Positions 1 to 7,137 of a DNA stretch of 15,755 nt are shown in pieces. The DNA comes from an uncultured Acidimicrobiaceae bacterium (GTDB lineage Bacteria; Actinomycetota; Acidimicrobiia; Acidimicrobiales; RAAP-2). The notes below the pieces were generated by a model. It was not told the origin of the DNA, did no database searches, and was given only the letters and a program-made list of their open reading frames with translations. The translations under genes were made by a program, and so were the position numbers. Position 1 is the first letter of the stretch. Every line of letters begins with the position of its first letter. The stretch covers positions 1 through 15,755 of the forward strand of contig CALJTY010000029.1 in the NCBI GenBank assembly GCA_937975915.1, read 5' to 3'.

Positions 1-82
1 ACAACCTTGCCTGAGACATCAAAAAGATTTTCCATAGGCTCAGTGTAGAGGGGAGTGACCACCTACTTTTGAGAACGATTGG

Positions 83-88
83 TAGGCT
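83..88 (+). promoter_or_regulatory. Candidate -10 box (TAGGCT) for a leaderless transcript
   Basis: TAGGCT fits the actinobacterial TANNNT -10 pattern and ends 7 nt before the ATG at 96, so transcription would start at or next to the start codon. No purine-rich ribosome binding site is present. No convincing -35 box sits 16-18 bp upstream. The same hexamer at the same distance precedes thiD at 13903. Confidence 0.35.
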
Positions 89-95
89 CTGAATC

Positions 96-533
96 ATGAA
101 GAAATCTCTAAAAGCGGTCATGGCGAGTGTGGCACTGGCACCACTTCTAGTTTCAGTTATCGGAACTGGGGTAGAGGCGGCAATGTACAACCCACCAGCA
201 AGCAACGTCACCGCGACGCAAATCTGCATCACCAAAATTGACCCAGCAACGGGTAAACCGACACCAGCGAACAAGTGTCTCTATTTCAATGTCAAGTTGA
301 CCTGGTCAGCGCCGAAGTGGTATTCCGGTATCAGCGGCTATCAAATCTTCTTCCAAAAGAAGGGGCAGTCACTCGCTCCGATTCAGGTTGGAAACGTACT
401 GACGTATACGGTCACTCACGTAGCTATCGGAACCTACATAGCCAACATCAGCGCCCGTGGCACCAAGGGAACGAGCATGCCGCCAATGGCTCCTATGGGC
501 ACAGCAACAATTACTGTGCATCCATGGATGTAA
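96..533 (+). CDS. Small secreted protein with a fibronectin type III-like domain
   Basis: A 145-aa protein with a clear Sec signal peptide: basic MKK start, hydrophobic core over residues 8-25, and a likely cleavage after V-E-A (about residue 28). The mature part, about residues 35-143, looks like one fibronectin type III-type beta sandwich. It has the LTWSAP strand, a SGISGYQIFF strand (the usual 'GY.v'), a TVTHVAIGTY stretch and a closing ARGTKGTS...ATITV strand. FnIII modules normally mediate binding or act as spacers, and no catalytic motif is visible. Two cysteines (in QICIT and KCLYF) could form a disulfide. There is no Shine-Dalgarno sequence; a TAGGCT box lies 7 nt before the ATG, which fits a leaderless message. 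It stands alone, and its partner or ligand cannot be told. The coding call is confident, the fold moderately so. Confidence 0.8.
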   Translation: MKKSLKAVMASVALAPLLVSVIGTGVEAAMYNPPASNVTATQICITKIDPATGKPTPANKCLYFNVKLTWSAPKWYSGISGYQIFFQKKGQSLAPIQVGNVLTYTVTHVAIGTYIANISARGTKGTSMPPMAPMGTATITVHPWM

Positions 534-696
534 CTGAGGCCAAAATTGCCACTCGAGGTCTAGGAAGTTCAGGTCGAAGTTCACTGGCAATCACGAGGGC
601 TTCATCTGGATCAAACGCCATAACGAGCTCTTGAAACATTCCTTTGTAGAAGTCACCCCAGATGACTCGAAAGAGGACTCGTTCAGCACTAGACAC
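511..696 (-). CDS. Doubtful small ORF, 61 aa
   Basis: A GTG-initiated 61-aa reading frame fills much of the gap between the FnIII-like gene and crcB1, and its 3' end overlaps the preceding convergent gene by 23 nt. The product is soluble-looking, with a hydrophobic/aromatic N-terminal half (RVLFRVIWGDFYKG), an acidic DPDEALV segment and no signal peptide or Cys motif. I recognise no family. In its favour, a TACTGT box lies 6 nt before the GTG, the same arrangement as other genes here that lack a ribosome binding site. Against it are its short length, its overlap and the absence of any recognisable family. It may be non-coding. Confidence 0.25.
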   Translation of the reverse strand: MSSAERVLFRVIWGDFYKGMFQELVMAFDPDEALVIASELRPELPRPRVAILASVTSMDAQ

Positions 697-733
697 GTAA
701 CAACAGTATCTGACGTGTTTGGGTTTAAAGCCG

Positions 734-801
734 ATAATGTACGTTATGTAAAGTTGTGAATGCGCTGAAACAATAGGACATTCAGACCTTTTTACATAAC
801 G
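734..801. repeat. Inverted-repeat cluster upstream of the crcB operon
   Basis: A perfect 11-bp inverted repeat, CGTTATGTAAA at 742-752 and TTTACATAACG at 791-801, is separated by 38 bp. The left arm is part of a near-palindrome at 734-747 (ATAATGTACGTTAT, 12 of 14 positions symmetric). It lies 37-104 bp before the crcB1 start, in otherwise non-coding DNA, so a regulator operator (two sites, possibly looping) is plausible. No conserved fluoride (crcB) riboswitch core is recognisable here. The rest of 697-837 holds nothing else I can name. Confidence 0.4.
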
Positions 802-837
802 CTTCCCTGACTTGTCTCCAAGTAGTTTTAGAACGCA

Positions 838-1254
838 ATGAATACTCGACGCGCAGTTACACCGAAGATGTTTTTGGCTTCGATTTCTGTCGTGGCTCTT
901 GGCGGCTTCGTCGGAACAATTATTCGAGACGTTTTAATGAAGCTCCAGCCGGCTGCCAACCAGTCAACGTGGGTCTCACATATCCCCTGGGTTCTAGCCG
1001 CCATCAATCTCTCTGGGATCTACCTGGCCACCAGACTGCTCGTTGGACCACTTAGAGACAACCATTTTGATAATCCCATGCGATTACTACTAATCACTGG
1101 GCTACTGGGTGGGTACACGTCCTATTCGGCGATTTTCGTCACTTTGTCAGGAATCTGGCACCTGAGTGTGCCAGCCGCATTTTTAACCTTCTCCTGCCTG
1201 TTCGTTTTGAGCCTTTTTTCTGGGTGGCTCGGACTTAAGGGGGCGAGGGAATGA
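838..1254 (+). CDS. crcB1: Fluoride channel subunit CrcB/Fluc, first of a pair
   Basis: A 138-aa membrane protein with four hydrophobic segments, the standard CrcB size and topology. CrcB/Fluc subunits pair antiparallel to form a fluoride-exporting channel in the inner membrane. Family landmarks are visible: GGFVGTIIR (residues 22-30) for the first-helix GGxxGxxxR motif, the TM2 asparagine in AAINLSG (N57), and the TM3 break GLLGGYTSYS (88-97). The usual TTFSTF is TSYSAI here, so the two Phe-box positions are Tyr96 and Ile99. It overlaps the second CrcB gene by 4 bp (ATGA), consistent with a co-translated heterodimer. It heads a five-gene plus-strand run. There is no clear Shine-Dalgarno; a TAGTTT sits 9 nt before the ATG. 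Family membership is fairly sure; fluoride specificity is inferred from the family. Confidence 0.85.
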   Translation: MNTRRAVTPKMFLASISVVALGGFVGTIIRDVLMKLQPAANQSTWVSHIPWVLAAINLSGIYLATRLLVGPLRDNHFDNPMRLLLITGLLGGYTSYSAIFVTLSGIWHLSVPAAFLTFSCLFVLSLFSGWLGLKGARE

Positions 1255-1610
1255 TTCTTCTTCTCGTCGGAGTTTTTGGAGCCCTCGGATGCGTGGTTCG
1301 CTTCCTAATGGAGTTCGCAGTTCGCCTACGTCATCCGACGCAGCGTCCAATTGGAACGGTAGCGGCGAATGTCATCGGAACCGGAATTGCTGGTTGGGCA
1401 AGCTACAAGCTGACTGGAACCTCAGATGCTCACATTCACCAAGTCATTGTTTCGGGATTTTGTGGGGGGTTGACGACTGCCTCGTCAGCGTTCGCAATTC
1501 CGGTTATCCTCGCTCGTACGCACCATTGGAAGTATTCAATGGCGCTACTCATCACTACCCCCGTGGTGGGATCAATTTGTTTTGTCATAGGTATGTCACT
1601 CGCCCATTAA
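1251..1610 (+). CDS. crcB2: Fluoride channel subunit CrcB/Fluc, second of a pair
   Basis: A 119-aa four-helix CrcB/Fluc protein, partner of the gene it overlaps by 4 bp. Conserved points are GALGCVVR (residues 10-17), the PIGTVAANVIGT segment with the TM2 asparagine N40, and the TM3 break GFCGGLTTASSAF (69-81). The family TTFSTF motif reads TTASSA, so both Phe-box positions are alanine (A77 and A80), with the nearest Phe at 81. Many Gram-positive bacteria make heterodimeric Fluc channels from two adjacent crcB genes, and the 4-bp overlap supports that here. The gene ends 10 nt before the SDR gene. Function follows from the family; no regulator or riboswitch for fluoride is visible. Confidence 0.88.
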   Translation: MILLLVGVFGALGCVVRFLMEFAVRLRHPTQRPIGTVAANVIGTGIAGWASYKLTGTSDAHIHQVIVSGFCGGLTTASSAFAIPVILARTHHWKYSMALLITTPVVGSICFVIGMSLAH

Positions 1611-1620
1611 GGAGAAGAAG

Positions 1621-2436
1621 ATGGAATTAAAAGACAAGGTAGCCGTCATCACCGGTGCAGCATCTGGAATCGGACTTGCCACCACGAAGCGTTTTCTCGC
1701 TGAGGGCATGAGCGTTGTCATGGTTGACATCGAAGAGCCAGTACTTATGCGTGAAGCAAACGAACTCATCACCGCTGGCGAAAAAGTGACTGCAATTGTT
1801 TGTGACGTAGCTGACGCTTCAGCAGTATTCAAGATGCGTGACGAAGTTCTTGCCAAGTACGGGACAGTACACGTCATCTTCGCTAACGCGGGTGTCGCAT
1901 CAGGAAAGCCAATCAAGGCTGAACGTCCTACTGGTTGGGACTGGGTCATTGGAGTGAACGTCCTCGGCGTTGGCTACACCATCTCCGCATTCATTCAAAA
2001 CCTCATTGACCAAGATGAAGGTCACGTTGTCGTCACTGCTTCTGAAGCCGGACTCACCTCTTCTCCAATGCTTGGTAGCTACCACGTGTCTAAGTACGCA
2101 ATGGTCGGTCTCTCTGAGTCACTTTCAATGGAATTAGAGGGCACCAATGTGAACGTCACTTGCCTCTGCCCTGAGTTTGTAGACACCCAGATTTTCAACT
2201 CAACGCGTAATGCTCCTGCCGTTGCAGAGATGCCACCGCCAGCCGGCACCGACATGAAGGACATCGCCAAGATGCTCAATTCCTACGCCATGAACCCAGC
2301 CGACGTTGCTGGACGAATTGTGTATGCGATTAACGCAAATCAGTTCTGGATTCTGACCCACCAGTCAACCCAGCGAAAGATGATGGGTCGAAACCGCTAC
2401 TTGGAGAACTTCACTACCCCAAAATTACAGGGATAG
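1621..2436 (+). CDS. Short-chain dehydrogenase/reductase (SDR), classical type
   Basis: A 271-aa NAD(P)-dependent oxidoreductase with a complete classical SDR motif set: TGAASGIG (residues 11-18) in the Rossmann glycine loop, the acidic D36 after beta-2 (usually favouring NAD(H)), CDV at 61-63, NAG at 89-91, N113, and the catalytic Ser141-Tyr154-Lys158 in the YHVSK context. The C-terminal third (MPPPAGTDMKDIAKMLNS...) is substrate-binding and does not reveal the substrate. A strong AAGGAG Shine-Dalgarno 6 nt before the ATG fixes the start. It lies 10 nt after crcB2 and 19 nt before the DUF2256 gene, so it is probably co-transcribed with both. No link to fluoride or DNA repair can be argued from sequence. 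The family is certain, the substrate unknown. Confidence 0.93.
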   Translation: MELKDKVAVITGAASGIGLATTKRFLAEGMSVVMVDIEEPVLMREANELITAGEKVTAIVCDVADASAVFKMRDEVLAKYGTVHVIFANAGVASGKPIKAERPTGWDWVIGVNVLGVGYTISAFIQNLIDQDEGHVVVTASEAGLTSSPMLGSYHVSKYAMVGLSESLSMELEGTNVNVTCLCPEFVDTQIFNSTRNAPAVAEMPPPAGTDMKDIAKMLNSYAMNPADVAGRIVYAINANQFWILTHQSTQRKMMGRNRYLENFTTPKLQG

Positions 2437-2455
2437 ACCACTCCCCTGCCGCCCC

Positions 2456-2599
2456 ATGACTCGTTCAGCCAAGACAAAAAACGGGTTTGACCCCAAAATC
2501 TGTGTCAATTGTCAGCTCGAATTTGAATGGCGAAAGAAGTGGGCCAAGAACTGGGATCAAGTGAAGTTCTGTAGCGAGCGCTGTCGGAAGAGCAAATGA
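2456..2599 (+). CDS. DUF2256 small zinc-ribbon-like protein, photolyase-associated
   Basis: A 47-aa basic protein that is easily missed because of its size. It has paired cysteines C16-x2-C19 and C39-x3-C43, suited to one zinc ion, and a central Trp/Lys-rich stretch (EWRKKWAKNWDQVKFCSERC) that is the signature of DUF2256. That family is very short, of unknown function, and is often found beside or fused to cryptochrome/photolyase-family genes. Here the stop codon overlaps the start of the Fe-S photolyase by 4 bp (ATGA), so the two are probably translationally coupled. The start is the only ATG in frame; it follows the SDR stop by 19 nt and has no good Shine-Dalgarno. A role in DNA binding or photolyase maturation is only a guess. 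Confidence 0.88.
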   Translation: MTRSAKTKNGFDPKICVNCQLEFEWRKKWAKNWDQVKFCSERCRKSK

Positions 2600-4068
2600 A
2601 GCGGATTATCTACGTTCCTTTTGATCAACTCCACCGCCACTACGGGGGCCTTAAAAGCGCCGACATCCAGAACGATGTAATTGTGTTCGTTGAGAGCACC
2701 GGAATGATCTCAGGAAGAAATTGGCACAAAGAGCGCCTGTTCTTCATCATTTCTAGTGCTCGCCATTTTGCTCAATCACTCACCGAAGAAGGATTCACTG
2801 TTGAGTACGAGAAGGCCGAGTCAATTACCGCTGGTCTATCTCGAACACAAAAGAAGCACCCCGGACTTCCAATCATCTGTGCTGAGCCCTCTGCCTTTAA
2901 ACCTACGCAGACGTTGCAGGCCTTCGGTGTGAGTTTTGTAGAAAACGATTTCTTCTTAACGTCGAGATCCCAATTCACGAAGTGGGCTGAGAAGCAAAAG
3001 ACGTTTGTCATGGAAAGCTTTTATCGCAAGCAACGCCAGCGACTCAATGTTCTGATGGACGGCGATGGACCAGTTGGTGGTCAGTGGAACTTTGACAAAG
3101 AGAATCGCCTGCCACCTCCAAAGATGTACGAAGGACCGAAGTATCTAGAGCATCGACGAGATGAAATTGATGCGCAGGTCGCGAAGGAACTCTCCTACAC
3201 GCCAACAACAACCTGGGCCACAACTCGCGCTGGAGCGAAAAGTCAATTGAAGAACTTCATAGACAATCACTTCGCTGAATTTGGTCCACTAGAAGATGCA
3301 ATGACCACTGACAACTGGGCACTGCATCACTCACTTCTCTCGCCTTACCTAAACAATGGACTCCTACATCCGAGTGAAGTCATCGACGCAGCTGTTAAAG
3401 CATTCAAGAAGGGGAAAGTTCCGATCGCATCCGCCGAAGGATTTATCCGTCAAATAATTGGCTGGCGCGAATATGTAAATGGAATGTACTGGTTTCTCGG
3501 TCCTGACTATCGAGACAACAATCAACTAAACGCAAATCGCAAACTCTTGCCGCTTTTCAACGATCCCGAAGCGACGAAGATGAAGTGTCTAAAGGAAACT
3601 GTCATGGACATCCAGAACAGGTCATGGGTTCATCACATCCCACGCTTGATGGTGCTTTCTAATCTTGCGCTCATCACTGGGACAAATCCTCAAGAGTTCT
3701 TGGACTGGATGAGAGAAGTCTTCATTGACGCAACCGAGTGGGTAATGGTTCCAAACGTCATTGGCATGGGTGTTCACGCTGACGGAGGTCAGATGATGAC
3801 GAAGCCGTACGCAGCGGGTGGAGCGTACATTTCACGAATGTCTAACTACTGCAAAGGCTGCGCTTACAACCCGAAGCTTCGAACCGGTGACACGGCTTGT
3901 CCATTCACAACTCTGTACTGGGACTTTTTAGACCGCCACAGGGAAACGTTCGTCAAAAACCACAGAATGAGTCAGCAGGTTTTCGGACTCAATCGACTCT
4001 CTGATTTGCCGGAAGTGAGGAAACGAGCCACCGAAGTCCTCAAAGGTCTCAGTAACAGTCATATTTAA
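2596..4068 (+). CDS. Fe-S cluster bacterial cryptochrome/photolyase (FeS-BCP, PhrB-like)
   Basis: A 490-aa member of the photolyase-related FeS-BCP/CryPro clade, flavoproteins with a [4Fe-4S] cluster whose characterised member, Agrobacterium PhrB, repairs (6-4) photoproducts with blue light. The four cluster ligands are present at C331, C419, C422 and C435. Their spacing (88, 3, 13) matches C350, C438, C441 and C454 of PhrB. With the same 19-residue offset, His347 falls on active-site His366 and Tyr405 on Tyr424. The N-terminal antenna domain (about 1-130) starts at the first beta strand, RIIYVPFDQL; the FAD-binding helical domain follows (about 200-480). Length is close to that of PhrB. It is the last gene of the run, after DUF2256. 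(6-4) repair is inferred by homology; a regulatory cryptochrome role is also possible. Confidence 0.93.
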   Translation: MKRIIYVPFDQLHRHYGGLKSADIQNDVIVFVESTGMISGRNWHKERLFFIISSARHFAQSLTEEGFTVEYEKAESITAGLSRTQKKHPGLPIICAEPSAFKPTQTLQAFGVSFVENDFFLTSRSQFTKWAEKQKTFVMESFYRKQRQRLNVLMDGDGPVGGQWNFDKENRLPPPKMYEGPKYLEHRRDEIDAQVAKELSYTPTTTWATTRAGAKSQLKNFIDNHFAEFGPLEDAMTTDNWALHHSLLSPYLNNGLLHPSEVIDAAVKAFKKGKVPIASAEGFIRQIIGWREYVNGMYWFLGPDYRDNNQLNANRKLLPLFNDPEATKMKCLKETVMDIQNRSWVHHIPRLMVLSNLALITGTNPQEFLDWMREVFIDATEWVMVPNVIGMGVHADGGQMMTKPYAAGGAYISRMSNYCKGCAYNPKLRTGDTACPFTTLYWDFLDRHRETFVKNHRMSQQVFGLNRLSDLPEVRKRATEVLKGLSNSHI

Positions 4069-4211
4069 GTCCTCGAAGATTAATTGGAGATTCAAAATCT
4101 CAACTATCTTGTGACTTTTTCGCCTTAATAGTAATAATTAGTTCTGACTCATGCTCCAAGTTTTGATTTTTATCACATCGGCTCGTATGTCAAGTCAGTT
4201 GAATTGAATGA

Positions 4212-6962
4212 CTATTTCCTCTTGTAACCAGGGGGACAGACTGGTTTAATGGCTGTGACCCTCTTGACAAGCTTCCCCTTTACACAGGTGATCGTTGACA
4301 AAGGTTGTTTTTTTAGGGTTGTGGTGGTTGTTGGAGTAGGGATAGTTGTTGTTGTCGTAGAAGTAGTTGTGGTCACTGCTTCTGCTTGAACAATTTGTGT
4401 GAAAACACCACTCGCACTGGAACTAAAACCTCCCCCAGCAGTATTTTGTATCCAGACCGGCTCGCCGCTCAGATGAGAAGCTGATTGGAATGCTCCAATC
4501 CAAGAGATACTTGAAGTAGTCATGGTACTGATTACATGAACGTCGCAGACACCATTCTTTGAGCACATCACAATGTTGTCGCCTACCTTCATTCCGGAAG
4601 TGCTGAGGAGTGAACATGTCGTTGCAGTCGCAGAGCAATCACCCTTAAGAGAAGTAATCACAGGCGAAGAGGAATAGCCTTCGAAGTATGTGACATCTGG
4701 ACTGAATGTTGCTGAAATTCTTTGATTTCCAATTGGCAATGCTGAAGTTGAAAACGATGCTTTTCCATTTTCATCAAGTGGAATGTTCGGGCTTATTGGT
4801 GATGCATTTAAAAAGAACTGAACTGTGCCGGTAGGTGACCAATCACGGGTTGGAGCATTCACTGAGGCTCGCAAAGCGACTGACTGTCCTTGTCCAATTA
4901 TTTCGTACGAACTCGAAACCGTTGTGTTGGTTGGCGCACACATCGGGCTCAGTTTGTTCAGTTCAATGAAAGCTGGTCCCCAAATAACACTGTCAGAGTC
5001 ATTAAACATGTAATACGAAGATCCATTTGGCAACATTTGGACCAAAACACCACCATGCCCCCTAAAGGACGTCACTTGAAAAGCACAATTAGGAATGTCA
5101 AATGCATCCGGATAAGTCCAAACCGCGCGACTGTATCTGACACCACCGCCACTAACAGTGTTGTTTCCAATACCATTTGGCTGGTACGAGCTGACAGTTG
5201 GGCCACCATAGTTTTGCGTGACAGCATTCACGCCCGTGTCGCTTGAAAGTCTTTGCATCGCAGAGAGCATCGAACTCCTATCCACTAGCTGGACCCCATT
5301 GACGGCGCCATTATTTTGGAAAAGAGTTACCAGTTTTGCAATGTCGTCAATGTTTACGTAAACAATTCCCGGTCCCATTGGTCTGCCAGACACTATCGGT
5401 ACAGAAGTTTGAATTGATGCATTATCAGTGCGGGAAGTATCAATTCCTGGTCCTAAACCTGCAGGTCCATAAACATCCTGGACCATCACATTGAAGAGGT
5501 CTGCATTTATACCCATTTTCGACTGAAGAAATCCAGTCTCGGCCTGTGTTAGCAAGAACATCAATGTGTTCATATATGAAAAAGTTGTTCCTACCTCATC
5601 AGGATGTGCAATTCCAGTGGCTAATACAGCTTGTAATTTCCCTGAATAGTCAACAAAACAATTCCAACAAATTCCGGCAACTTCATCACCGGCTGGAGCT
5701 CCAGTAACTGGATCATTCAGATATACACCGGACGCCATGTTTGCTGCATCTCTGAAAGTGACATTCGAATTTCTCCAAACATCGTTTGATGCCATTTCAG
5801 GAATGTAACTACTCAATTTTGCACTCAGTACACTTTTTCCATACAACTTCACCAGTAGCGCCAACGCCAATCCAGGAAAAATAGACTTTGTTGCAGAATT
5901 AGGTGTCATTCTCATTTCGTTGCAGTAGGGATACTGACCAAACCGAGTGTCACAACCACCTACATAATTAACACCTTGATAAACAACACCATAGGCAGTA
6001 ATAGATGATGGTGGAATAGTTGTTTGAAAGGGTGTTTTCCCGTTGGAGAAAACAGAGGGGTCAATTCCCGAATTCGGATAATCAGTAGCAAGAGCCGTTA
6101 TTGGCTTGACGGGCATTCGATTCTTAATTGTTGAGGACTCAAGATTCGCAATCGCTAATGCATTAGTTACCGTGTGCTTAGTGTAAGTCGCCGAGAGCTG
6201 ACCCCACATGTTGAACTGATTAGAAATGTCTGTTTCATTTACAACTTGATACCGAACATTCGAAATTGCTGACGAGTTAAACAGAAACGTGATCAGCCCA
6301 TAACTTGTGTGTCCAAAATCATCAAATCCTGCCAATGTAAATGGAACCGAGCATCTTGAGAAGGTTCCAGCAATTCCAGTGTCAGATTCCTCACTCCAAC
6401 AACGTCCTGGTTCAATCAGTAGGTTCCATGTTCCTTGATAGTAAACACCTAATGCCGGTCCGTAAAGTCCAGGATTTGGTGATCGCCCCTGAAGATCATG
6501 AGTGATCACTAAACCCTGATTGGACGGAATCAAATAACTACCGTTTTGAACAAAGTCCATAGTGAACGGTGGAAGGTGCTGGCCACATTTAGTTGCACAG
6601 TCAATTTTGTACGCATTGGAAGCGGGAATATTCTGGAAGCCACCATTACTGCCGACGTCATTTAGTGTGAGCGTTCCCTCGAACGTGGATGTTGGCATTG
6701 CTGCGTTGGCAGGTATTGAGAATGCGCTGTTGTTTACTGGAGCAGAAGGAGTCTGAACAGTAGTCAATTCGGAGTAGGTAAGCAGAGTCCTATTAACTTG
6801 CCCACTTCCAGTTAGAGGATCTCCAGGGACTGGTGTTGCCCCAGGCACTCCAACAAAAGTAGCTCCATTGGCTCCTGGTATGAATTGAAGCCCTGCGAGA
6901 ACTGTAAGCATTGCAAGCAGAAGTGAGAAGCGCCATAGATTTTTAGACCAAATCAGTGACAT
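4212..6962 (-). CDS. Large secreted serine beta-lactamase-superfamily protein with Ig-like domain, Thr stalk and Cys/Lys tail
   Basis: A 916-aa exported protein. I chose the ATG at 6962 because a GGGGGA ribosome binding site lies just before it; an upstream in-frame ATG would add 12 residues. Residues 1-34 form a signal peptide ending in ANGA. Residues 35 to about 330 are an unrecognised Gly/Ser/Asn-rich region. A penicillin-binding/class C beta-lactamase-type fold follows: S356-x-x-K359 (NSATKS), Y463-x-N465 (SYMN) and H636-G-G (RGHGG). These match the catalytic motifs of the PF00144-type superfamily, which includes esterases, peptidases and amide hydrolases. About 680-790 is an Ig-like repeat (SPTGTVQFFL... 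and ISATFSPD). Residues about 864-883 are nearly all Thr. The last 33 residues are basic with C893 and C909 and end in PGYKRK. It is monocistronic. The substrate is unknown; resistance to beta-lactams should not be assumed. Confidence 0.85.
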   Translation of the reverse strand: MSLIWSKNLWRFSLLLAMLTVLAGLQFIPGANGATFVGVPGATPVPGDPLTGSGQVNRTLLTYSELTTVQTPSAPVNNSAFSIPANAAMPTSTFEGTLTLNDVGSNGGFQNIPASNAYKIDCATKCGQHLPPFTMDFVQNGSYLIPSNQGLVITHDLQGRSPNPGLYGPALGVYYQGTWNLLIEPGRCWSEESDTGIAGTFSRCSVPFTLAGFDDFGHTSYGLITFLFNSSAISNVRYQVVNETDISNQFNMWGQLSATYTKHTVTNALAIANLESSTIKNRMPVKPITALATDYPNSGIDPSVFSNGKTPFQTTIPPSSITAYGVVYQGVNYVGGCDTRFGQYPYCNEMRMTPNSATKSIFPGLALALLVKLYGKSVLSAKLSSYIPEMASNDVWRNSNVTFRDAANMASGVYLNDPVTGAPAGDEVAGICWNCFVDYSGKLQAVLATGIAHPDEVGTTFSYMNTLMFLLTQAETGFLQSKMGINADLFNVMVQDVYGPAGLGPGIDTSRTDNASIQTSVPIVSGRPMGPGIVYVNIDDIAKLVTLFQNNGAVNGVQLVDRSSMLSAMQRLSSDTGVNAVTQNYGGPTVSSYQPNGIGNNTVSGGGVRYSRAVWTYPDAFDIPNCAFQVTSFRGHGGVLVQMLPNGSSYYMFNDSDSVIWGPAFIELNKLSPMCAPTNTTVSSSYEIIGQGQSVALRASVNAPTRDWSPTGTVQFFLNASPISPNIPLDENGKASFSTSALPIGNQRISATFSPDVTYFEGYSSSPVITSLKGDCSATATTCSLLSTSGMKVGDNIVMCSKNGVCDVHVISTMTTSSISWIGAFQSASHLSGEPVWIQNTAGGGFSSSASGVFTQIVQAEAVTTTTSTTTTTIPTPTTTTTLKKQPLSTITCVKGKLVKRVTAIKPVCPPGYKRK

Positions 6963-7004
6963 TCGATCCCCCTGTTGTAATTCAGTATTCAGCAACACAA
7001 TTGA

Positions 7005-7032
7005 ACTATAACCATGAAATTCGGCTAATCAA
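7005..7032 (-). promoter_or_regulatory. Candidate promoter for the large secreted hydrolase gene
   Basis: Reading the minus strand, TTGATT (7027-7032) and TATAGT (7005-7010, five of six consensus bases) are separated by 16 bp and lie about 40 nt before the ATG at 6962. The leader would carry the GGGGGA ribosome binding site at 6967-6972. The 175-bp gap between this gene and the GST-like gene upstream on the same strand contains no other convincing signal, and no T-rich terminator hairpin was seen. Confidence 0.45.
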
Positions 7033-7137
7033 TGACCTTTTCACTCAGCCGTTATATTGCCGGATCCAAATTGAAACTCGATCAAAATAAAACAATTACT
7101 GGTCCGAACCGCATTTGGCGAATTCGAGCGGCATCAA

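Noticed and set aside
35..89. Repeated TAGGCTC at 36-42 and 83-89
   Set aside because: A 7-mer direct repeat is weak by chance standards; only the second copy is positioned as a -10 box.
519..530. Perfect palindrome CATCCATGGATG
   Set aside because: It lies in the last codons of the FnIII-like gene and has no T-run or neighbouring promoter, so coding constraint and chance explain it.
275..634. 119-codon frame overlapping the FnIII-like gene
   Set aside because: Out-of-frame shadow of a gene with a clear signal peptide; the translation is Ser/Arg-rich and unlike a folded protein.
697..837. Fluoride (crcB) riboswitch upstream of crcB1
   Set aside because: None of the conserved pseudoknot segments could be recognised; only inverted repeats are visible.
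4087..4101. GAGATT-CAA-AATCTC hairpin after the photolyase gene
   Set aside because: Only a 6-bp A/T-rich stem, and the T-run at 4116-4120 is 14 nt further on, so it is too weak to call a terminator.
4165..4200. TTGACA with TAAAAA on the minus strand downstream of the secreted hydrolase
   Set aside because: Spacing is 15 bp and there is no gene to drive on that strand; likely chance in A/T-rich intergenic DNA.
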